The position numbers were made by a program, and so were the translations under genes. Positions 8,436 to 16,876 of a stretch of DNA of 64,000 bases are shown in pieces. Each line of letters begins with the position of its first letter. The first letter of the stretch is position 1. Below the pieces are notes generated by a model. The model was not told the origin of the DNA. It ran no database searches and was given only the letters and a program-made list of their open reading frames with translations. Origin of the DNA: Chitinimonas viridis (GTDB lineage Bacteria; Pseudomonadota; Gammaproteobacteria; Burkholderiales; Chitinimonadaceae); contig NZ_JAUFPU010000002.1 in NCBI RefSeq assembly GCF_030409555.1, positions 124,001 to 188,000 on the forward strand, read 5' to 3'.

Positions 8436-8446
8436 GCTGTATCTGT

Positions 8447-8523
8447 TGGCGCGCCCGCCTGGGATCGAACCAGGGACCTTCAGCTTCGGAAACTGACACT
8501 CTATCCAACTGAGCTACGGACGC
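8447..8523 (-). tRNA. tRNA-Arg (anticodon CCG)
   Basis: The minus strand folds into a complete 77-nt cloverleaf with encoded CCA. The acceptor stem is GCGTCCG with CGGGCGC (one G-U pair). The D arm starts GCTCAGTTGG. The anticodon stem TCAGT/GCTGA encloses the loop TTCCGAA with anticodon CCG, and the T arm is CCTGG-TTCGATC-CCAGG. It reads CGG arginine codons. Confidence 0.95.
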
Positions 8524-8664
8524 ACGCTGAGAGGCCGGCAAGAATAGCGGTTTTGGCGTTCAGCGTCCAGCCGGCAGAAGTGGGTACAGCGTATTTTTTC
8601 CCGCACTGATCTCCGCCAGAGCGCGGCAATGCTGTGGCATGCCGCCGACGGTGCAGCGCCAGGA

Positions 8665-8701
8665 TTGGTGAGCGGCCACAATCCCCGCTATAATCGCGGG
8701 G
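8665..8701 (+). promoter_or_regulatory. Sigma-70 promoter of the cytochrome gene with -10 inside a palindrome
   Basis: TTGGTG (8665-8670), an 18-bp spacer and a consensus TATAAT (8689-8694). The -10 lies between CCCCGC (8683-8688) and GCGGGG (8696-8701). A T run follows, so the same bases also resemble a terminator, but position before the cytochrome gene and the consensus -10 favour a promoter. Confidence 0.65.
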
Positions 8702-8747
8702 TTTTTCCCGTACTGGTTTAATACAGCGCATAAAAAAGGATGGCAGC

Positions 8748-9515
8748 ATGAGCGAAGCGCACGCCGGAGAAAATTTCTCGGCAAAGTCCCTGATCATCAT
8801 TGTCCTGCTGTCGATTGTCGGCCTGGTCTTGTTCCTGGTCCTGATCGCCAAGCTGGCCAACAGTGGCATGCAGGTTGATGCTGGCGGTCCGACCATGACC
8901 AACGAAGCGGTGATCGCACGCATACAGCCTGTCGGTGTTGCCAAGCTGGACGAATCCGGCCCACCCGGCAGCCGTAACGGCAAAGCGGTATATGAAAATG
9001 TGTGCCTGTCCTGCCACGGTGCAGGTTTGGCTGGTGCCCCCAAGTTTGCCGATACCGCCGCCTGGGCGCCACGTATCGCCCAAGGTTTTGCCAAGCTGGT
9101 CGAGCATGCCAACAAGGGCCTGGGCGCCATGCCTGCCAAGGGCGGTGCGGCCGACCTGACCGATGATGAAGTAGCGCGCGCTGTTGCCTATATGGGCAAT
9201 GCCGTTGGCGGCAAGTTCACTGAGCCCGCGATTGCTGGCGCAGGCGCCGTGGCCGCGGGCGGTAAGGTAGACCCTGCCACCAAGGGCAAGGAAATCTATA
9301 GCAGCGTCTGCATGGCCTGCCATGATGCGGGTGTTGCCGGCGCGCCCAAGATCGGCGACAAGGCCGCCTGGGCGCCCCGCTTGAAGGACGGCAGCGAAGC
9401 CGCCATCAAGATTGCGACTGCGGGCAAGGGCGCCATGCCCGCCAAGGGTGGCTATAGTGGTTCCGATGAGGAATTCCACGCGGCAGCCGAGTACCTGATC
9501 AACGCGTCCAAGTAA
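8748..9515 (+). CDS. Membrane-anchored di-haem c-type cytochrome (cytochrome c5-like)
   Basis: A 255-residue protein with one N-terminal membrane helix (residues 14-36) that anchors two periplasmic class I cytochrome domains. Haem-binding motifs are CLSCH at 86-90 and CMACH at 188-192. Each is followed by a repeated APK...AWAPR segment and by GAMPAKGG containing the axial methionine, so the protein is an internal duplication. It should carry electrons between the bc1 complex and terminal oxidases or reductases. A good sigma-70 promoter lies upstream and a terminator downstream, so it is probably monocistronic. Confidence 0.93.
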   Translation: MSEAHAGENFSAKSLIIIVLLSIVGLVLFLVLIAKLANSGMQVDAGGPTMTNEAVIARIQPVGVAKLDESGPPGSRNGKAVYENVCLSCHGAGLAGAPKFADTAAWAPRIAQGFAKLVEHANKGLGAMPAKGGAADLTDDEVARAVAYMGNAVGGKFTEPAIAGAGAVAAGGKVDPATKGKEIYSSVCMACHDAGVAGAPKIGDKAAWAPRLKDGSEAAIKIATAGKGAMPAKGGYSGSDEEFHAAAEYLINASK

Positions 9516-9935
<420 letters not shown>

Positions 9936-10036
9936 TTGCCGCCAGGGTAGCGCCAGGGGCCATGCAGCCCCACCGGATGCCGTGCTTGATACAGCCCCCT
10001 AGGGGCTGTAATGCATTGATGGCCCAAGGTTTGCTT

Positions 10037-10059
10037 CCTGTATAGGAAAATACAGGAGG
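10037..10059 (+). promoter_or_regulatory. Hairpin overlapping the ribosome-binding site of the next gene
   Basis: CCTGTAT (10037-10043) can pair with ATACAGG (10050-10056). The ribosome-binding site AGGAGG (10054-10059) begins inside the 3' arm and ends 5 bp before the ATG at 10065. The fold would partly hide the site, which suggests translational control. Confidence 0.45.
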
Positions 10060-10064
10060 AAATC

Positions 10065-10823
10065 ATGGTCAGTCCTATAGCAGCCCCCCCTGCCAACCAA
10101 CCGCCTGCCAACCGACCACCAGTCGCCCCGCCAGCGCAGCACCAAGGCTTTGCCGGCGAGCTGGCCGGCCAACTTGCCACCCAGGCCAGCAGGCTGGGCA
10201 GTCTCAGCCTGCCAGACCCCGCCCAAGCCGCAGCCGACCTGACTGCCACCCTGCCCGCCAAGCTGCGCCAGTACGGTATACGGGTGCCGCCCGACCTACG
10301 GATGGAAGGCGGCGCCAAAGGCATAGTGCTGCGCGATGACCATCGCGCTGCAGCCTTCCACGCCATGCTGGAGGCCGAGCACCAACTGGCCAATCAGATC
10401 AGCCTGGTACTGTCGGGCGCGGAAGTCACCCGTGCCGGAGCCTTTGCCGCCGCAGCCCAGCATTTCACGGACAACGCCAAGGATCCGCGCCATGCCAAGG
10501 CCGTTGTCGAGCGCTACCGCCGCGATCACCCAGCCCCGCCCCTGTCGGTCAGCTACAACGGTTTCAAGGTCGAGACCGCCGAGCAGGGGCCGGAAGGCTG
10601 GCGCCCCGTCAAGACCGAAGCCGAGTTTGCCTGGGAACTGGCCGAGGCCGCCCAGCGCTATGCCAAGGATGAAGAAGCCTTGTTCAATAGCCTGATGGCG
10701 GCGGTCTCCAGCAAAGCCGGTACTTCCGCCACCGCCACCGACGACCAAGCCAGCGAAGACACGACAGACGCCGATGACAATAGTCTGGTGCCCATTGAAT
10801 CCCGCAGCGCGGCAGCACCATGA
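10065..10823 (+). CDS. Protein of unknown function, first of a tandem paralogous pair
   Basis: A 252-residue soluble protein I do not recognise. Residues 1-30 are proline/alanine-rich and disordered. The middle has AAADLTATLPAKL, then GIRVPPDLRM and a helical stretch. A strand-like PLSVSYNGFKVET precedes EGWRPVKTEAEFAWELAEAA, and the tail is acidic and threonine-rich. The next gene encodes a diverged copy with the same order of motifs. No signal peptide or membrane helix is visible. A strong AGGAGG site precedes the ATG, partly in a hairpin. The PxxLR-then-calcium-like layout does not match a known family to me. Confidence 0.8.
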   Translation: MVSPIAAPPANQPPANRPPVAPPAQHQGFAGELAGQLATQASRLGSLSLPDPAQAAADLTATLPAKLRQYGIRVPPDLRMEGGAKGIVLRDDHRAAAFHAMLEAEHQLANQISLVLSGAEVTRAGAFAAAAQHFTDNAKDPRHAKAVVERYRRDHPAPPLSVSYNGFKVETAEQGPEGWRPVKTEAEFAWELAEAAQRYAKDEEALFNSLMAAVSSKAGTSATATDDQASEDTTDADDNSLVPIESRSAAAP

Positions 10824-10851
10824 CCTTGCGGCAATTATGTGAGCTGACGTA

Positions 10852-11616
10852 ATGCAGCCGCCCTATATCCACCCTGTTGCCAACTCGCCCGGCGCGGACA
10901 AGCACCAGCCCTACCCCCTGCTCAGTCGAGAACCCGCACCTGGATTTGAGGCCTGGCTGGGCCAGGCCATGGCCGCCCATCCAGCCGTGCCGGACCCAGC
11001 CTTGCAGCATGGCCCCGCCGACTATGGGCTGTGGGGTGTGTCACCCGACAGTGACGGACGTCTGGACCTGGAAGAGGTCGCTGCCAATCTGCGTGCCACC
11101 CTGCCCGCACTGGCCGGCAACCTCGGCAAGGTTTGCCGCACTAGCGGCATCGGTCTACCGCCCCCGCTCCGCCTGCTGGCCGGCATTGCCACCCAGCCCA
11201 GCCTGCCTTTTGATCGGCGTGAGGCCGCCATACAGCAATTATTCGATGACTGGCCCGCCCTGGCGCACCAGTACCGCCGTCTGGCCGCGGGCTTTGGCTT
11301 TATCCGCTGCAGCGATGCCCTGCGGGCCTATCAGCGCGTCATTGGGCGGCTGGGGCCAGGCCGCCTGGCACATGGCCTGGCACCCCAGGGCGATGCCCAC
11401 GCTACGCCGCAGCTGGCCCTGGTTTTCGATGGCAACCGCATCTGGCCGGAAGAAGCGCAGGGCGAACGCTGGCGCCCCCTGGCCGGGCTGGAGCAGCTGA
11501 CACGTGAACTACTTGAGGGAGCCAGCCCAGCCACCGTGCGGGAACCCCAGCGCCCGCTAAACCAGGTACTGGACCCCGCCGATGCGCTGCTCCGGGCCGC
11601 CCGCCAACGCAGCTGA
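10852..11616 (+). CDS. Protein of unknown function, second of a tandem paralogous pair
   Basis: A 254-residue protein 28 bp after the previous gene. It shares that gene's motif order: AANLRATLPAL, then GIGLPPPLRLL, a helical middle, PQLALVFDGNRIW, and ERWRPLAGLEQLTRELLEGA. Overall identity is low, so the duplication is old. A segment near residue 62 (SPDSDGRLDLEEVAANL) resembles an EF-hand-like calcium loop, DSDGRLDLEE, which the first copy lacks; this is suggestive only. No secretion signal is visible. The ribosome-binding site is weak, so translation may be coupled to the first gene. A long palindromic repeat follows the stop codon. Confidence 0.78.
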   Translation: MQPPYIHPVANSPGADKHQPYPLLSREPAPGFEAWLGQAMAAHPAVPDPALQHGPADYGLWGVSPDSDGRLDLEEVAANLRATLPALAGNLGKVCRTSGIGLPPPLRLLAGIATQPSLPFDRREAAIQQLFDDWPALAHQYRRLAAGFGFIRCSDALRAYQRVIGRLGPGRLAHGLAPQGDAHATPQLALVFDGNRIWPEEAQGERWRPLAGLEQLTRELLEGASPATVREPQRPLNQVLDPADALLRAARQRS

Positions 11617-11621
11617 CTGTA

Positions 11622-11810
11622 AGAGCCTGTTCAAAGTCTTTTCGCCATGTCGCTGATCTGGAAAATGGCCAGGCACAAGGCGTGGTGCGCAGGCAATAAC
11701 AAGTTATTGCCAAGCGCCACAACGCAGTGAATGGCCGTTTTCCAGCTCAGCCCTTCGGGTTCGCAGCCTTGCCGGCGAACGGCACGGCGAAAAGGCTATG
11801 AACAGGCTCT
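11622..11810. repeat. 189-bp near-complete palindrome (MITE-like or REP-like element)
   Basis: The ends are inverted repeats of about 31 bp with a few mismatches (AGAGCCTGTTCA-aag-cTTTTCGCC at the left, its complement at the right). Inside are further arms: GCTGATCTGGAAAATGGCCA pairs with TGGCCGTTTTCCAGCTCAGC, and the centre is GGCAATAAC-AA-GTTATTGCC. The whole element can fold into one long hairpin. No coding capacity is visible. A solitary copy of one end lies at 30618-30642. The remaining 221 bp to ettA hold only its promoter region. Confidence 0.8.
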
Positions 11811-11985
11811 AAGCGCCTGGCATGAACGCAAGGGATGGCCGGTCGGCGATGGACAGAGCAGCAGCCGGACGTCAGCGCAGCCTGGATTCCTAGACTATCC
11901 CCTGCCCGCGCGCTGGATGAGCCTCAATCGTTCAACGAATTAAGTTCATGACCAGCGCTAAGTCAGCGCGGCCTTGCCATGGGTT

Positions 11986-11994
11986 TGCTAGAAT
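11986..11994 (+). promoter_or_regulatory. Extended -10 promoter element before ettA
   Basis: TGCTAGAAT is an extended -10 (TGnTAGAAT) 38 bp before the ettA ATG. No clear -35 at 17 bp is seen, which is acceptable for extended -10 promoters. Confidence 0.4.
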
Positions 11995-12031
11995 TGCGCC
12001 ACTTTCTGCATAGCACCCAACTGGATTCCTC

Positions 12032-13696
12032 ATGGCCCAATATGTAATGTCCATGCTCCGCGTGAGCAAGGTCGTACCGCCCAAGCGGCAAATCATCAAG
12101 GACATCTCCCTCAGCTTCTTCCCTGGCGCCAAGATAGGCCTGCTGGGCCTGAATGGCTCGGGCAAGTCCACCGTGCTCAAGATCATGGCGGGCGCGGACA
12201 AGGAATTCGAGGGCGAAGTACAACACCTGCCTGGCATCAAGATCGGCTACCTGGCCCAGGAACCGCTGCTGGACGCGACCAAGACCGTGCGCGAAGAGGT
12301 GGAATCCGGCATGGGCGAGATCTTCGAGGCCAAGCAAAGGCTGGAGGCCGTCTATGCCGCCTATGCCGAGCCGGATGCCGACTTCGACAAGCTGGCCGAA
12401 GAGCAGGCCCGTTGCGAGGCCATACTTTCGACAGCCGGCCAGGATCTCGAAACCCAGATGGAGATCGCCGCCGACGCCCTGCGCCTGCCGCCCTGGGATG
12501 CCAATATCGACAAGCTGTCCGGTGGCGAAAAACGCCGCGTGGCGCTGTGCAAGCTGCTGATGTCCAAGCCCGACATGCTGCTGCTGGATGAACCGACCAA
12601 CCACCTTGATGCCGAGTCGGTGGATTGGCTGGAGCAGTTCCTGGTGCGCTTCCCCGGCACCGTAGTGGCCGTTACCCATGATCGCTATTTCCTCGACAAT
12701 GCTGCCGAGTGGATACTGGAATTGGACCGTGGCCACGGCATTCCCTGGAAAGGCAACTACTCCAGCTGGCTGGAGCAGAAAGAAGCGCGCCTCAAGCAGG
12801 AAGAGTCGCAGGAATCGGCCCGCCAGAAGGCCCTGAACAAGGAACTGGAATGGGTACGGCAGAATCCCAAGGCGCGCCAAGCCAAGTCCAAGGCCCGTAT
12901 CGCCCGCTTTGAAGAGCTGAACTCGCAGGAATACCAGAAGCGCAACGAAACCCAGGAAATCTTCATCCCCATCGCCGAACGCCTGGGCAATGAAGTGATC
13001 GAGTTCGAGAACGTCAGCAAGGCCTTCGGTGATCGCCTGCTGATCGATGACCTGAGCTTCAAGGTGCCGCCTGGTGCCATCGTCGGCATCATCGGCCCCA
13101 ACGGTGCCGGTAAATCCACTCTGTTCCGCATGCTGGCAGGGCAGGAACAGCCCGATAGCGGTAGCGTGAAGATCGGCCCTACCGTCAAGATGGCCTATGT
13201 GGACCAGAGCCGTGGCGCCCTGGGCAACGACAAGACCGTGTTCGATGAAGTGGCTGAAGGCCGCGACATCCTGCAGGTCGGCAAGTACGAAACCCCTAGC
13301 CGCGCCTATCTGGGCCGCTTCAACTTCAAGGGTGGCGATCAGCAGAAGATTGTCGGCAACCTGTCCGGCGGCGAACGCGGCCGCCTGCACCTGGCCAAGA
13401 CACTCATCGCTGGCGGCAATGTCCTGCTGCTCGATGAACCGTCCAACGATCTCGACGTGGAAACCCTGCGCGCACTGGAAGACGCCCTGCTGGAATTCGC
13501 CGGCTCGGTCATGGTGATCTCGCACGACCGCTGGTTCCTGGATCGTATTGCCACCCATATCCTGGCTTGCGAAGGCGATTCCAAGTGGACCTTCTTCGAC
13601 GGCAACTACCAGGAATACGAAGCCGACAAGAAACGCAGGCTGGGTGAGGAAGGCGCCAAGCCCAAGCGCATACGCTACAAGCCCATCAGCCGCTGA
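12032..13696 (+). CDS. ettA: Energy-dependent translational throttle protein EttA (ABC-F)
   Basis: A 554-residue cytosolic ABC-F protein with two ATPase domains and no membrane part. Walker A motifs are GLNGSGKST (near 39-47) and GPNGAGKST (near 356-364). Signatures are LSGGEKRRVALC and LSGGERGRLHLA, and both Walker B motifs are LLLDEP(T/S)N-LD. The arm between helices of domain 1 (ADADFDKLAEEQ) and the P-site tRNA interaction linker (KQEESQESARQKALNKELEW) match EttA. It gates the 70S ribosome's first elongation step according to ATP/ADP ratio. Length is nearly identical to the E. coli protein (555). It is monocistronic with its own terminator. Confidence 0.95.
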   Translation: MAQYVMSMLRVSKVVPPKRQIIKDISLSFFPGAKIGLLGLNGSGKSTVLKIMAGADKEFEGEVQHLPGIKIGYLAQEPLLDATKTVREEVESGMGEIFEAKQRLEAVYAAYAEPDADFDKLAEEQARCEAILSTAGQDLETQMEIAADALRLPPWDANIDKLSGGEKRRVALCKLLMSKPDMLLLDEPTNHLDAESVDWLEQFLVRFPGTVVAVTHDRYFLDNAAEWILELDRGHGIPWKGNYSSWLEQKEARLKQEESQESARQKALNKELEWVRQNPKARQAKSKARIARFEELNSQEYQKRNETQEIFIPIAERLGNEVIEFENVSKAFGDRLLIDDLSFKVPPGAIVGIIGPNGAGKSTLFRMLAGQEQPDSGSVKIGPTVKMAYVDQSRGALGNDKTVFDEVAEGRDILQVGKYETPSRAYLGRFNFKGGDQQKIVGNLSGGERGRLHLAKTLIAGGNVLLLDEPSNDLDVETLRALEDALLEFAGSVMVISHDRWFLDRIATHILACEGDSKWTFFDGNYQEYEADKKRRLGEEGAKPKRIRYKPISR

Positions 13697-13718
13697 TCGG
13701 CCGTACCACGTGAACAGA

Positions 13719-13752
13719 CCAACACCCCGCCACAAGCGGGGTGTTGGTTTTT
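13719..13752 (+). terminator. Rho-independent terminator of ettA
   Basis: CCAACACCCCGC pairs with GCGGGGTGTTGG around a 5-nt loop, followed by TTTTT. It sits 22 bp after the ettA stop and also faces the convergent pseudouridine synthase gene. Confidence 0.9.
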
Positions 13753-13786
13753 CAGTGCACGACGCCAGCCAAGGCAGCCACGCGGC

Positions 13787-14701
13787 TCAAACAGTAGCCG
13801 GCTGTGGCTTGTCCTCAGTCAGGCTGCGAATGCTACGGTAACTATGGTGACGCCCATCATAGGGATCCACGAATCGAATCTCCCGCGCCAGCAGCTTGAG
13901 CGGCTGGCTGAAATCATCTCCCTTGCCCTCGGTCAGCACTGGATACCACGGGTCATGCAGTATGGGTATGCCCAGGGCCGCCATATGCGCCCGCAACTGG
14001 TGCTTCTTGCCGGTATGGGGTTCAAGCCGGTAGTGGCCCAGTTCCCCCAGGCGCCCAATCAGGCTGATGCGGGTTTCGCTATTGGCGTCGCCCTCCACCT
14101 CGCGCATGGCAAAGAAGCCCTCGCCCTCCTCCAGCCTGCTGCGATGCACCCTGGGCAGTGCCAGATCAGGGCGGAATGGCGCGATGGCCTCGTAGACCTT
14201 TTCCACCTGCCGGGCCTCGAATAACTTCTGATAGGCGCCACGGCTGGGAGGGTGCAGGCAGAACAGCATCACCCCGGCGGTTTCCCGGTCTAGCCTATGT
14301 ACCGGAGTCAGCTCGGGGAGGTCCAGCTTGTCGCGCAATCGGGTCAGCAGGGTTTCGCGCAGATGGCGGCCAGCCGGGATGGCCGATAGGAAATGTGGCT
14401 TGTCCACCACCAGCAGGCGCGCGTCGCGATGCAGGATCACCTCCTCGAAGGGGACAGGTGTCTCCGCAGGTACTTCGCGGTAATACCAGATACGGCTACC
14501 GGGCCGGTAGGCGCTACTGCATGCCAGTGCCTTGCCCGCCTCATCCACCAGCTCCCCCCGCTCCAGGCGCCCACGCAGCACGGTTTCCGCCACATGCGGA
14601 AAACGCTGCACCAGAAAGCTGAGCAAGTCCGGCCACTGCCCGGCAGGCAGCCAGAGATAGCTGGGGGCCACTCCATCGCGTAAGGGTAAAGGCGCTTTCA
14701 A
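13787..14701 (-). CDS. RluA-family RNA pseudouridine synthase
   Basis: A protein of about 304 residues that isomerises uridine to pseudouridine in rRNA or tRNA. The catalytic aspartate is in TPVHRLDRETAGV. The RluA-type motifs LLVVDKPHFLSAIPAGRH and THTGKKHQLRAHMAALGIPILHD-like (HTGKKHQLRAHM) are present. The most likely start is TTG at 14701, giving MKAPLPLRDGVAPSYLWLP, because AGGA lies 8 bp upstream and the family usually begins this way; the frame is open to a further TTG at 14749. It belongs to the COG0564 group near RluC/RluD, but without a clear S4 domain, so the target RNA cannot be assigned. Confidence 0.85.
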   Translation of the reverse strand: MKAPLPLRDGVAPSYLWLPAGQWPDLLSFLVQRFPHVAETVLRGRLERGELVDEAGKALACSSAYRPGSRIWYYREVPAETPVPFEEVILHRDARLLVVDKPHFLSAIPAGRHLRETLLTRLRDKLDLPELTPVHRLDRETAGVMLFCLHPPSRGAYQKLFEARQVEKVYEAIAPFRPDLALPRVHRSRLEEGEGFFAMREVEGDANSETRISLIGRLGELGHYRLEPHTGKKHQLRAHMAALGIPILHDPWYPVLTEGKGDDFSQPLKLLAREIRFVDPYDGRHHSYRSIRSLTEDKPQPATV

Positions 14702-14776
14702 GTATTGCTTCCTCGCTGAAGAAGGCGGCAGTCTAACCGGCAAACCCAAATGCGCAAGTAGCCCGCCGCACGCCCA

Positions 14777-14793
14777 GGGCAGGTAAAATGCCC
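14777..14793 (+). promoter_or_regulatory. Candidate -10 inside an inverted repeat
   Basis: TAAAAT (14784-14789) lies between GGGCA (14777-14781) and TGCCC (14789-14793), 40 bp before the next ATG. It is one of several such arrangements in the window. Confidence 0.4.
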
Positions 14794-14833
14794 AGCCAAA
14801 TCAGATTCATGCATTCCAGCAAGAGGACTTACC

Positions 14834-15598
14834 ATGCCGATACTCGGCCTAGGGCTGCACTTCATCGTCGCCCTGTACTTCGGCATCCATGCCGTACGCA
14901 ACCGTCAGAACATGTACTGGCTGATGATACTGTTCATGTTCCCGCTACTGGGCAGCATTGTTTACTTCTTCGCCATCTACCTGCCGGAACTGCGCTACAG
15001 CCGTGGTGGCCGGGTTGCCAAAAAAGTCATCAAGCAGCTGGTCGACCCCAACCGCGAGCTGCGCGAGGCCCGCCAGGCATTCGACCTGACACCTACACTG
15101 GACAAGCGCCTGCGGCTGGCAGCCGCCCTGATGGAGACGGGTGCCGTAGCCGAGGCACTGCAGCACTATCAGGAGGCCGCCCAAGGCCCCTTTGCCCGTG
15201 ATCCTGCCGTACTGGCAGGCCTGGCCCGCGCCCAGTTCGACAATGCGCTATATGCGCCGGCGGCCGCCAGCCTGCAAACCCTGTTCGAGGCCCAGCCCGA
15301 CAGCCGCCGCCAACCTGCCCCAGCCTTGCTGCATGCGCGTACGCTGGCCGCACTAGGCCAGGAATCGGCTCGCGATGCCTTTGAAGCAGCCCTAGTCGTG
15401 GCTAGCGACCCGGAACCCAAGTGCCGCTACGCAGACTGGCTGAGCGGCCATGACCATCCCGCCGACCAAGCGCGTGCCAGCCATCTCTATCAGGAAATCG
15501 TACAAGACAGCCGGCACTGGCACAGCCATGCCAAGTCGCTGAACAAGCAATGGCTGCAGCAGGCACAGGCCGCACTCAACCAAGGCAAGAGCTCATGA
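14834..15598 (+). CDS. Two-helix membrane protein with cytosolic TPR-like domain, function unknown
   Basis: A 254-residue protein. Two N-terminal membrane helices (residues 3-18 and 27-50) contain [24 protein letters not shown], which resembles the PLDc_N phospholipase-D nuclease N-terminal segment. The rest is alanine-rich helical repeat ([43 protein letters not shown]), typical of tetratricopeptide repeats. It is therefore probably an inner-membrane scaffold with a cytosolic TPR domain. Its stop overlaps the next gene's start (ATGA), so the two are translationally coupled. Confidence 0.75.
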   Translation: MPILGLGLHFIVALYFGIHAVRNRQNMYWLMILFMFPLLGSIVYFFAIYLPELRYSRGGRVAKKVIKQLVDPNRELREARQAFDLTPTLDKRLRLAAALMETGAVAEALQHYQEAAQGPFARDPAVLAGLARAQFDNALYAPAAASLQTLFEAQPDSRRQPAPALLHARTLAALGQESARDAFEAALVVASDPEPKCRYADWLSGHDHPADQARASHLYQEIVQDSRHWHSHAKSLNKQWLQQAQAALNQGKSS

Positions 15599-15828
15599 CA
15601 CAAGCCAACAACCCCGGCCACGGCATCACTCTGGAAGCCATGCTGAACGCGCTGGTCGCACACTATGGCTGGGAGGAGCTGGGACGCAGGATTGCCATAC
15701 GCTGCTTTCTGGTCGATCCCAATATCAAGTCCAGCCTGACCTTTTTGCGCCGCACCCCGTGGGCGCGAGAGAAGGTCGAGACGCTGTATGCAAAGTACGC
15801 CCGCAGCCAGCCCAAGCCCACGGCCTAG
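15595..15828 (+). CDS. VF530-family (DUF2132) small DNA-binding-like protein
   Basis: A 77-residue protein containing the family core: [19 protein letters not shown], then [15 protein letters not shown] and [16 protein letters not shown]. The solved VF530 family structure suggests a DNA-binding four-helix fold, but the role is unknown. The start ATG at 15595 overlaps the previous stop in an ATGA arrangement. A strong terminator follows. Confidence 0.85.
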   Translation: MTQANNPGHGITLEAMLNALVAHYGWEELGRRIAIRCFLVDPNIKSSLTFLRRTPWAREKVETLYAKYARSQPKPTA

Positions 15829-15841
15829 CGTCAGCTAGCCA

Positions 15842-15875
15842 AAAAAATGGGGAGCGTTCAGCTCCCCATTTTTTA
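15842..15875. terminator. Bidirectional terminator between convergent genes
   Basis: AAAAAATGGGGAGC pairs with GCTCCCCATTTTTT around a GTTCA loop. A tracts upstream and T tracts downstream allow use on both strands. Confidence 0.9.
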
Positions 15876-15893
15876 TGGCTTACTATCCTCTGA

Positions 15894-16733
15894 TCAGCTG
15901 TTCTGCTGTATACCCGCCACTACCCAGCCCTGACGGCCATCGTTGTTGCGGCTGAGGTGCCAGGTTTCATCGAAGCGCTCGGCAGCGCCATCCTGGCTCT
16001 CACGAATCAGACCATAAAAACGCACGCTGGCGATATCGCGGCGGCCTTCCTGGGCGTAATCGATCACATCGGCATTCACTTCCACCACATCGGTGTGGTT
16101 GGCGGCACCCTTGCGCTCGCTGATCTGCAGCTTGATCTCGGCGAACATCTCCGGCGAGGTGAACTCGCGGATATCGTCCAGATCGGCTGCATCATAAGCG
16201 GCCTGCAGGCGGACGAAGTTCAGCTTGGCCACACGGACAAAGGCTTCGCGATCAAAGTCGGCCGGCATACTGCTGCTGGGTGTCACGCTGGCGTATTGCT
16301 GCTGGCCCTGGAAAGCCATAGGCGCCGGGATGGGCGCTGCAGCGCCGGCTGCGCCAGCAAACTGCGCAGGGGTGGCCGTAGCTGGACGCATGCGTCGCAT
16401 CAGGAAGCGGATGACAAAGAAGGCCACTGCAGCCAGCAACAGAATCATGGCGAAGTTGGCCATGCCTTCACCCATGCCCAGGTGGGAGAACAGTGCCGCC
16501 AGACCCAGGCCTGCTGCCAGGCCGGCAATCGGGCCCATCCAGTTGCGCTTGGGGGTGGTCGGCGCAGCTTGCTGTCCCTGACCTTGGCGCTGGGGTGTTG
16601 CGTCCTTCTGTGGCGCCGTATTGCGCTGCATGCCGGACGAACGGCCGCCGCCAAAGCGCTTGGCCTCGGCTTCCGGTACCAGCACGGTAAAGCTCACAAA
16701 GAATGCGAACAGGGCTACCAATAGTGACTTCAT
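15894..16733 (-). CDS. Tim44-like domain membrane protein
   Basis: A 279-residue protein. It starts with a signal peptide or anchor (MKSLLVALFAFFVSFTVLVPEAEAK), then a low-complexity basic linker rich in Gln, Thr and Pro. Two hydrophobic helices follow (GPIAGLAAGLGLAALFS and FAMILLLAAVAFFVIRFLM). The C-terminal 130 residues are a Tim44-like/NTF2-fold domain (FDREAFVRVAKLNFVRLQAAYDAADLDDIREFTSPEMF ends the first helix set, in pieces). Bacterial members are widespread in betaproteobacteria but their role is not established. I chose ATG 16733 with GGAG upstream over an in-frame start at 16769. Confidence 0.85.
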   Translation of the reverse strand: MKSLLVALFAFFVSFTVLVPEAEAKRFGGGRSSGMQRNTAPQKDATPQRQGQGQQAAPTTPKRNWMGPIAGLAAGLGLAALFSHLGMGEGMANFAMILLLAAVAFFVIRFLMRRMRPATATPAQFAGAAGAAAPIPAPMAFQGQQQYASVTPSSSMPADFDREAFVRVAKLNFVRLQAAYDAADLDDIREFTSPEMFAEIKLQISERKGAANHTDVVEVNADVIDYAQEGRRDIASVRFYGLIRESQDGAAERFDETWHLSRNNDGRQGWVVAGIQQNS

Positions 16734-16876
16734 TTCGCTGCAAACTCCTCGACTAGATTGAGTGACCACGCCCAGCGTGGCGAGAAGGAATGATACCCGT
16801 CCTCATACCAAGATGGTGGCGCAATGCCGATTGGACAAGTCAGACCGTATCCTGAACCGATAAGTTCAGCCCCGAC

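Noticed and set aside
8683-8705. CCCCGC...GCGGGG followed by TTTTT taken as a terminator
   Set aside because: No plus-strand gene ends just before it, and it contains a consensus -10 with a matching -35, so a promoter is the better reading. It could still do both.
11963-13735. Very long open frame antisense to ettA (and similar ones antisense to htpG and the decarboxylase gene)
   Set aside because: GC-rich genes leave long antisense frames; the sense products are strongly conserved known proteins.
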